DNA of 11,924 nucleotides, taken from Smithella sp. GTDB lineage: Bacteria > Desulfobacterota > Syntrophia > Syntrophales > Smithellaceae. Under the pieces are notes generated by a model. That model was given only the letters and a program-made list of their open reading frames with translations. It made no database searches and was not told where the DNA came from. Below are positions 7,069 through 11,924 of this stretch, one piece after another (the stretch's first letter is position 1; each line of letters opens with the position of its first letter). A program made the position numbers and the translations under genes. Location: NCBI GenBank assembly GCA_012797505.1, contig JAAZOZ010000021.1, positions 1 to 11,924 of the forward strand, read 5' to 3'.

Positions 7069-7974
7069 ATGTCCGATAAATTTTTTACACTGATGATCAT
7101 ACCCCGCAGAAAGAGCTCTGTAACCAAGATCTCTCTTTCAGGCAGACTGGTTTATGGCCTTTGTGCCGGAACCATTCTGGCGGTTCTTCTGGCGCTCTAT
7201 GTTGTTTATGATTATGCCGGCATTAAAAGAGATCGCATGGAACTTTCCCGCCTCCGGCAGCAGACAGCTCAGCAGACAAAAGAAATAAACGAGTTAGCCT
7301 TGAAGATTGACGGTTTTGCCGACCGAATGGAGGAAATCAAGCAATTTGACAGGAAATTGCGAATTCTGGCGTCGGAGCAGGTCGGGCCGGATGGAAAAAC
7401 GCCGTTGGGCATCGGAGGATCCAACAACGATCAGATTCGCCTGCAACAGCTCATTGACGAGGACAGGGATAAGCTCGTTTCCGGCATGCACGAAAGCATC
7501 GACCGGCTGAACGCGGAAGCCAATGAAAGAGAATCGAGCTTCAATGAACTTTTAAAATTTCTCCGGGAGCAGAAATCCCTCCTGGCCGCAACGCCTTCTC
7601 TTTGGCCGGTTCGGGGGTGGGTCACCTCCGGATTCGGCATGCGGAAAAATCCGTTCGGAAGCGACAGGGAGTTTCACAAAGGCGTCGACATCGCTTCAAG
7701 GTTGGGAAAAGAAATTATCGCCCCCGCAGACGGTTTTGTTTTGGAGGCAGCCTATCGTTCCGACGACGGCAATATCGTCAGAATTGAGCATGGGTACGGG
7801 GTTTCCACAAGTTATGCGCATTTATCAAGAGCCGCTGTGAAAGAGGGGGTTCGGGTGAAAAGAGGAGACGTGATCGGATATGTCGGCGATACCGGCCGGA
7901 GCACCGGAGCGCATCTTCATTACGGCGTAATTGTGAATAATATTCCCGTCAATCCGAGAAAATACTTGAAATAA
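7069..7974 (+). CDS. Membrane-anchored M23 (LytM/lysostaphin-type) peptidase
   Basis: This is a probable zinc endopeptidase of the cell wall, cutting peptide cross-links of peptidoglycan, or an EnvC/NlpD-like amidase activator. A short cytoplasmic head is followed by one membrane helix (about 28-48), which places the rest outside the inner membrane. Residues 52-175 are charged and heptad-like, suggesting a coiled coil. The M23 domain covers about 180-300: TSGFGMRKNPF (186-196), HKGVD (203-207), YAHLS (249-253) and HLHYG (282-286). Zinc ligands H203, D207 and H284 and catalytic-site H251 are all present, so it should be active, unlike degenerate EnvC/NlpD. ATG 7069 is preferred over in-frame GTG 7006 and ATG 7015, because those lie at the promoter -10 and the protein would begin with a poor extra segment. 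AGGGGG (7060-7065) is a close-spaced ribosome site. The exact cellular role cannot be told from sequence. Confidence 0.85.
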   Translation: MSDKFFTLMIIPRRKSSVTKISLSGRLVYGLCAGTILAVLLALYVVYDYAGIKRDRMELSRLRQQTAQQTKEINELALKIDGFADRMEEIKQFDRKLRILASEQVGPDGKTPLGIGGSNNDQIRLQQLIDEDRDKLVSGMHESIDRLNAEANERESSFNELLKFLREQKSLLAATPSLWPVRGWVTSGFGMRKNPFGSDREFHKGVDIASRLGKEIIAPADGFVLEAAYRSDDGNIVRIEHGYGVSTSYAHLSRAAVKEGVRVKRGDVIGYVGDTGRSTGAHLHYGVIVNNIPVNPRKYLK

Positions 7975-8011
7975 TCCAAGCCTTTGAATTGACAGAATGC
8001 AGCCGTCGCGC

Positions 8012-8059
8012 CGGGTCGAAAGCCCAAGCACACCGGTGTGCGGGGAAAAAATTGACCCG
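8012..8059 (+). other. 48-nt bipartite hairpin upstream of secA
   Basis: An outer stem pairs 8012-8019 (CGGGTCGA) with 8052-8059 (TTGACCCG), eight pairs with one G-T. An internal loop with A6 on its right side follows. CCC (8023-8025) pairs with GGG (8042-8044), an AA bulge follows, and GCACA (8028-8032) pairs with TGTGC (8037-8041) around CCGG. The tip is also a perfect 14-bp DNA palindrome (8028-8041), which could be a protein operator. It could be the 3' end of the M23 transcript, though the nearest T-rich tract (8071-8078) is 11 nt beyond the stem, or a structured leader. I do not recognise it as a known riboswitch. Confidence 0.5.
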
Positions 8060-8073
8060 ATAAATGAATGTTT

Positions 8074-8100
8074 TTGTTAAACGATTAAATATGCTAAAAT
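8074..8100 (+). promoter_or_regulatory. Probable secA promoter with extended -10
   Basis: TGCTAAAAT (8092-8100) is an extended -10 (TGn plus TAAAAT). The upstream box is TTGTTA (8074-8079, 15-nt gap) or TTTGTT (8072-8077, 17-nt gap). The region is AT-rich, as expected. Transcription would begin near 8106-8108, leaving a leader of only about 30 nt before secA. A second possible -35, TTGACC (8052-8057), lies in the hairpin arm but has no good -10. Confidence 0.55.
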
Positions 8101-8132
8101 CCACCGGTAAAAGCCGGTTTTTTTAAAGGTGG
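8101..8132 (+). promoter_or_regulatory. Terminator-like hairpin competing with a stem over the secA ribosome site
   Basis: ACCGG (8103-8107) and CCGGT (8114-8118) form a 5-bp stem with a 6-nt loop, running into T7 (8118-8124): a short intrinsic-terminator shape just before the secA ribosome site AAAGGTGG (8125-8132). CCACC (8101-8105) can instead pair with GGTGG (8128-8132), hiding that site. The two folds share 8103-8105, so they exclude each other. Either may matter only for transcripts that start upstream of 8101, because the promoter at 8074-8100 would start inside the 5' arm. Confidence 0.4.
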
Positions 8133-8135
8133 TCC

Positions 8136-10655
8136 ATGCTGAACGCGATTCTCAAGAAGATCGTAGGAACCAAAAACGATCGTGAATTAAAGCGATTATC
8201 CATACTGCTCCATGAAGTCAATCAATATGAAAAAGAGCTGATGGCCCTTGGCGATGCGCAGTTAAAGGAAAAGACTCCCTATTTTAAGGAAAAACTCAAA
8301 AACGGACTGACGCTGGATGATATTCTGCCGGAGGCGTTTGCCGTGGCCAGAGAGGCGTCGCGCAGGACGTTGATGATGCGTCCTTTCGACGTGCAGGTCA
8401 TCGGCGGGATTGTGCTGCATGAAGGCAAAATAGCGGAAATGAAAACCGGCGAAGGCAAAACGCTGGCCGCGACGATGCCTCTGTATCTGAACGCGCTTGA
8501 AGGCAAAGGCTGCCATGTGGTCACCGTCAACGATTATCTGGCCCGGCGCGACGCGGAATGGATGAGCCCCATTTATTCTTTTCTGGGACTGACGGTCGGT
8601 GTGATCGTGCACGGCATGGACGACGACGAACGCCGGAAGGCCTACGGGGCGGATATTACCTACGGCACCAACAATGAATTCGGTTTTGATTATCTTCGCG
8701 ACAACATGAAATTCAGCCTGGAGGAATATGTTCAGCGGGAATTCAATTACGCGATCGTCGATGAAGTGGACAGCATTCTGATTGACGAGGCGCGCACGCC
8801 GCTCATTATCTCCGGAGCGTCGGAAGAATCGACGGACAAATACTACAAAATCAACCAGATCATTCCCCGCTTGCGCAAAGACGCCGATTACACGATTGAA
8901 GAAAAAAGCAAAACGGTCGTCCTGACGGAAGAAGGCGTGTCACATGTTGAAAAACTGCTGAACGTCCAGAACCTGTACGAACCGCGCAACATTGAAATCG
9001 TTCACCATGTCAATCAGGCGCTCCGCGCCCACACGCTGTTTAAGCGCGACGTGGATTATCTGGTGAAAGACGGTCAGGTGATTATTGTCGATGAGTTTAC
9101 CGGACGGGTGATGCCGGGCAGACGTTACAGCGACGGACTGCATCAGGCGCTGGAGGCCAAGGAGAAGGTCAAGATCGAAAAGGAGAACCAGACGCTGGCC
9201 TCCATTACGTTCCAGAATTATTTCCGCATGTACAAAAAGCTGGCGGGAATGACCGGCACCGCTGATACGGAAGCCGCGGAATTCAAAAAAATCTACAACC
9301 TGGACGTCGTGGTGATTCCGACCAACATGCCCATGATCCGCCAGGATCACAACGACCTGATCTACAAGACGGAGCAGGAAAAAATCAAAGCCGTCATCGA
9401 AGAAGTGAAGGCGCTGAACAAAGCCAAACGTCCGGTTCTGATCGGCACGATCTCCATCGAAAAGTCCGAGATGCTCTCCAAATATCTTACCCGGGCGGGG
9501 GTGAAGCACCATGTGCTCAATGCCAAAAACCATGAAAAAGAAGCGGAAATCGTCGCCGGGGCGGGTCAGCCCGGACAGGTCACGATTTCGACCAACATGG
9601 CCGGCCGCGGGACGGACATCAAACTGGGAGAAAATGTGGCCGATTTAGGGGGGCTGCATATCCTGGGAACCGAAAGACACGAAAGCCGACGGATTGACAA
9701 TCAGTTACGGGGACGATCCGGCCGCCAGGGGGACAATGGCTCATCGCGCTTCTATCTTTCTCTGGAGGATGATTTGCTGCGGGTTTTCGGCGCCGAGCGG
9801 ATCTCGTCGGTGATGGAAACCGTGGGGCTCGAAGAAGGTCAGCCGATCGAGCATAAATACATTTCCCGGGCCATTGAAAACGCCCAGAAACGCGTGGAAG
9901 GGCAGAACTTCGATATCCGCAAACATCTGCTGGATTATGACGACGTGATGAACAACCAGAGAAAGGTCATCTACGAACAGCGTAAAAAAGTCTTGCGTGG
10001 CCAGGACTTATGGGTTGATGTTGAGGCAATGGTTGAGGAAATTACCGGCGACTTGCTTTCTGAATTTGTCGGTGAAAAGAATCATCCTCAGGATTGGAAC
10101 CTCAAAGCGCTCGAAGATGCGGTATTTCAGCAATTTAAATTGCGTCCCAATATCGCAAACGCGAAAGACCTGACGTCCGTCGATGCCATCCGAAGCCTGA
10201 TTGTGGAGAATGTTCGGCAGTATTTACGCGGCAAGGAAAAGGAATTCGGTCCGGATCTGATGACGTATCTCATGAAAGTCATCATGCTCCAGGCGATTGA
10301 CACCCACTGGAAAGAGCACCTGCTGTCCATGGACCACCTGAGGGAAGGCATCGGTTTGCGCGGATACGGGCAGAAGGATCCGGTGAGAGAATATCAGCGT
10401 GAAGGCTATGCGATGTTCATGGAAATGATCGGCCGCATCAAAATGGATACGCTGGAAAAGCTGTGTCTGGTCCGGATTCAACGAGAGGAAGAAGTCGAAG
10501 AAATACGGCAAAAACAGAAGCAGGATTACATCTTAAGCCGGGGAGAAGACACGCCGGCTCATCAGACCGTGAAGCGGGAGACCGAAAAGATCGGACGGAA
10601 TGATCCCTGTCCCTGCGGCAGCGGCAAGAAATACAAGAAATGTTGCGGTGCTTAA
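8136..10655 (+). CDS. secA: SecA, protein translocase ATPase
   Basis: SecA is the motor that drives unfolded preproteins through SecYEG using ATP. The 839 aa are full length for a bacterial SecA (E. coli 901, with longer tail). MLNAILKKIVGTKNDRELK is the typical opening. NBD1 has MKTGEGKT (102-109, Walker A, K108) and DEVDSILIDEARTPLIISG (209-227, Walker B and following helix). The preprotein cross-linking domain is inserted at about 228-370. VDEFTGR (318-324) and GMTGTA (371-376) follow. NBD2 has NMAGRGTDIKLG (487-498) and LRGRSGRQGD (524-533). The scaffold and two-helix finger region includes HWKEHLLSMDHLREGIGLRG. The tail ends in a zinc/SecB-binding motif with C825, C827, C836 and C837. 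AAAGG (8125-8129) lies 6 nt before the ATG. No SecM-like arrest gene precedes it; control may act through the leader structures. argJ follows after 21 nt. Confidence 0.98.
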   Translation: MLNAILKKIVGTKNDRELKRLSILLHEVNQYEKELMALGDAQLKEKTPYFKEKLKNGLTLDDILPEAFAVAREASRRTLMMRPFDVQVIGGIVLHEGKIAEMKTGEGKTLAATMPLYLNALEGKGCHVVTVNDYLARRDAEWMSPIYSFLGLTVGVIVHGMDDDERRKAYGADITYGTNNEFGFDYLRDNMKFSLEEYVQREFNYAIVDEVDSILIDEARTPLIISGASEESTDKYYKINQIIPRLRKDADYTIEEKSKTVVLTEEGVSHVEKLLNVQNLYEPRNIEIVHHVNQALRAHTLFKRDVDYLVKDGQVIIVDEFTGRVMPGRRYSDGLHQALEAKEKVKIEKENQTLASITFQNYFRMYKKLAGMTGTADTEAAEFKKIYNLDVVVIPTNMPMIRQDHNDLIYKTEQEKIKAVIEEVKALNKAKRPVLIGTISIEKSEMLSKYLTRAGVKHHVLNAKNHEKEAEIVAGAGQPGQVTISTNMAGRGTDIKLGENVADLGGLHILGTERHESRRIDNQLRGRSGRQGDNGSSRFYLSLEDDLLRVFGAERISSVMETVGLEEGQPIEHKYISRAIENAQKRVEGQNFDIRKHLLDYDDVMNNQRKVIYEQRKKVLRGQDLWVDVEAMVEEITGDLLSEFVGEKNHPQDWNLKALEDAVFQQFKLRPNIANAKDLTSVDAIRSLIVENVRQYLRGKEKEFGPDLMTYLMKVIMLQAIDTHWKEHLLSMDHLREGIGLRGYGQKDPVREYQREGYAMFMEMIGRIKMDTLEKLCLVRIQREEEVEEIRQKQKQDYILSRGEDTPAHQTVKRETEKIGRNDPCPCGSGKKYKKCCGA

Positions 10656-10662
10656 GTTTTAA

Positions 10663-10668
10663 AAGGAG
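10663..10668 (+). promoter_or_regulatory. Ribosome site that fixes the argJ start
   Basis: AAGGAG (10663-10668) is a full Shine-Dalgarno 8 nt before ATG 10677. The in-frame GTG at 10668 begins on the last base of this site and so cannot be the start served by it. Confidence 0.85.
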
Positions 10669-10676
10669 TGGCGGTC

Positions 10677-11876
10677 ATGACAAAATCCACAAATAAAGTA
10701 AGCGTCCCCGGTTTTTTGGCCAATGGCGTATCGGCCGGCATCAAAAGCGGAGATCGGAAGGACCTGGGGTTGATCTTTTCCACCATCCCGGCAAAAGTCG
10801 CCGCGCTGTTTACCAAGAACACCTTCAAGGCGGCGCCGGTGCTGATTGACGCCGAGAGAATCAAACGGGGAATAGCGCAGGCGGTTCTGACCAACAGCGG
10901 TTGCGCCAACGCGGCGACGGGCAAAGAGGGGATGGCGGACGCCCTGACTGTCTCGGCGGCCGCGGCCAAGCAGTTGAAAATTCCCGAAGAGCATCTGCTC
11001 ATTTGTTCCACGGGAGTGATCGGCAAAAGGCTGCCTGTCCGGAAAATTGAAGCCGGCCTCGGCAAGCTGGTCAGGGGGCTCAACGAATTCGGCATCGAAG
11101 ACGCGGAAGCGGCCATGATGACCACGGACAAATTTCCCAAGATCGCCATCCGCAAGGGCATCGTCGGCGCGAAGGACATCACGATTTGCGGAATCGCCAA
11201 GGGCGCCGGCATGATCGAACCCAACATGGCGACGCTTTTAACCTATGTCATGACCGACGCGCTCATCGACGCCAAGGCGCTCAATACGGTCTTTCATCAG
11301 GTGATCGATTCCACGTTCAATGCCATCAGCGTGGACGGTTGCATGAGCACCAACGACACGGCGATTATTCTGGCCAACGGCCTGGCCGGGAACAATCCGC
11401 TCGAACGGGCCCAGGCTAGGCTGCAGAGGTTCCGGGAGATGTTGACGGATGTGCTGGCCGAACTGGCGCAGGCCGTGGTCCGGGACGGAGAAGGCGCGAC
11501 AAAGTTCATCACCGTCGTGGTGGAGGGCGCCAAGTCCAAATCGGACGCCAGGCGCGTGGCGTATTCCGTCGCCAATTCCAATCTGGTCAAAACCGCCTTT
11601 TTCGGCGAAGACCCCAACTGGGGAAGAATCCTCTCCGCGATCGGCGCGTCGGGCATCCTGCTGGAAAAGGAAAAAGTCAGTTTATCGATAGGAAATATGA
11701 CCGTCTTTGCGCAGGACGCGCCCGTGAACCTGGCGCCGGCCAGACTCAAGGAAATTTTTCAGGGCGGCAACATAGAAGTCCGCATCAGCCTGGGAGGTGG
11801 AGACAAGTCCTATTCGGTGTACACGTCGGACCTGTCCTACGATTATGTGAAAATCAACGCCGATTACACCACCTGA
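10677..11876 (+). CDS. argJ: ArgJ, glutamate N-acetyltransferase / ornithine acetyltransferase
   Basis: ArgJ transfers acetyl from N-acetylornithine to glutamate, the recycling step of arginine biosynthesis; some members also make N-acetylglutamate from acetyl-CoA, and sequence alone does not tell which type this is. The 399 aa are full length, starting VPGFLANGVSAGIK and ending YDYVKINADYTT as the family does. The protein cuts itself into alpha and beta chains at the motif KGAGMIEPNMATLL (175-188), between A185 and T186. T186 then becomes the N-terminal nucleophile. STGVIG (111-116) contains the oxyanion-hole T112/G113. LTNSGCANAATG (71-82) and DPNWGR are further conserved blocks. It follows secA by 21 nt with no terminator or promoter seen, so it is likely co-transcribed. 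The 48 nt after its stop carry no clear terminator. Confidence 0.97.
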   Translation: MTKSTNKVSVPGFLANGVSAGIKSGDRKDLGLIFSTIPAKVAALFTKNTFKAAPVLIDAERIKRGIAQAVLTNSGCANAATGKEGMADALTVSAAAAKQLKIPEEHLLICSTGVIGKRLPVRKIEAGLGKLVRGLNEFGIEDAEAAMMTTDKFPKIAIRKGIVGAKDITICGIAKGAGMIEPNMATLLTYVMTDALIDAKALNTVFHQVIDSTFNAISVDGCMSTNDTAIILANGLAGNNPLERAQARLQRFREMLTDVLAELAQAVVRDGEGATKFITVVVEGAKSKSDARRVAYSVANSNLVKTAFFGEDPNWGRILSAIGASGILLEKEKVSLSIGNMTVFAQDAPVNLAPARLKEIFQGGNIEVRISLGGGDKSYSVYTSDLSYDYVKINADYTT

Positions 11877-11924
11877 GGCCTGTAAGGAAAAAACATTAAT
11901 TTTATTGCCGAAAAAGTTATTTGC

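Noticed and set aside
7989..7994. Perfect TTGACA box after the M23 gene
   Set aside because: The position 17 nt downstream is CGGGTC, with no -10-like sequence at usual spacing.
8136..8200. Search for a SecM-like arrest peptide gene before secA
   Set aside because: No small open frame with a ribosome site or arrest-like C terminus fits in 7975-8135; the upstream gene is an M23 peptidase.

Overview
The window looks like a chromosomal piece of a Gram-negative bacterium with a lipid A-bearing outer membrane, most likely a member of the former Deltaproteobacteria (Desulfobacterota, Syntrophus/Smithella-like). The lipid A gene set supports the Gram-negative call. The deltaproteobacterial placement rests on the look of SecA and on the secA-argJ neighbourhood, and is an inference. 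All genes read left to right.

Region 1 (1-306) has no convincing gene. It holds the tail of an upstream transcript, ending in a strong intrinsic terminator (77-111), then a short dispersed-repeat-like stretch and a leader containing a 9-bp inverted repeat.

Region 2 (307-6904) is one compact operon for modifying lipid A with 4-amino-4-deoxy-L-arabinose (L-Ara4N): arnT, arnB, arnC, arnA formyltransferase, arnA dehydrogenase, arnD. The genes overlap or lie within 14 nt of each other. The dehydrogenase converts UDP-glucuronate to the UDP-4-keto-pentose and ArnB transaminates it. The formyltransferase N-formylates UDP-L-Ara4N and ArnC moves the product to undecaprenyl phosphate. ArnD removes the formyl group, and ArnT transfers L-Ara4N to lipid A on the periplasmic side. 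Unlike E. coli, the two ArnA activities are separate genes, split at the domain boundary and joined by an ATGA overlap. arnT is first, and no arnE/arnF flippase or ugd gene is present in the window.

Region 3 (6905-11876) is housekeeping: a membrane-anchored M23 (LytM) peptidase with its own probable promoter, secA, and argJ. The 161-nt gap before secA carries a 48-nt bipartite hairpin, an extended -10 promoter, and a short terminator-like hairpin that abuts the secA Shine-Dalgarno and competes with a stem that would sequester it. secA and argJ are 21 nt apart and probably co-transcribed. The last 48 nt (11877-11924) show no gene or terminator.

Every gene belongs to a known family. The less ordinary points are the split ArnA and the structured secA leader.
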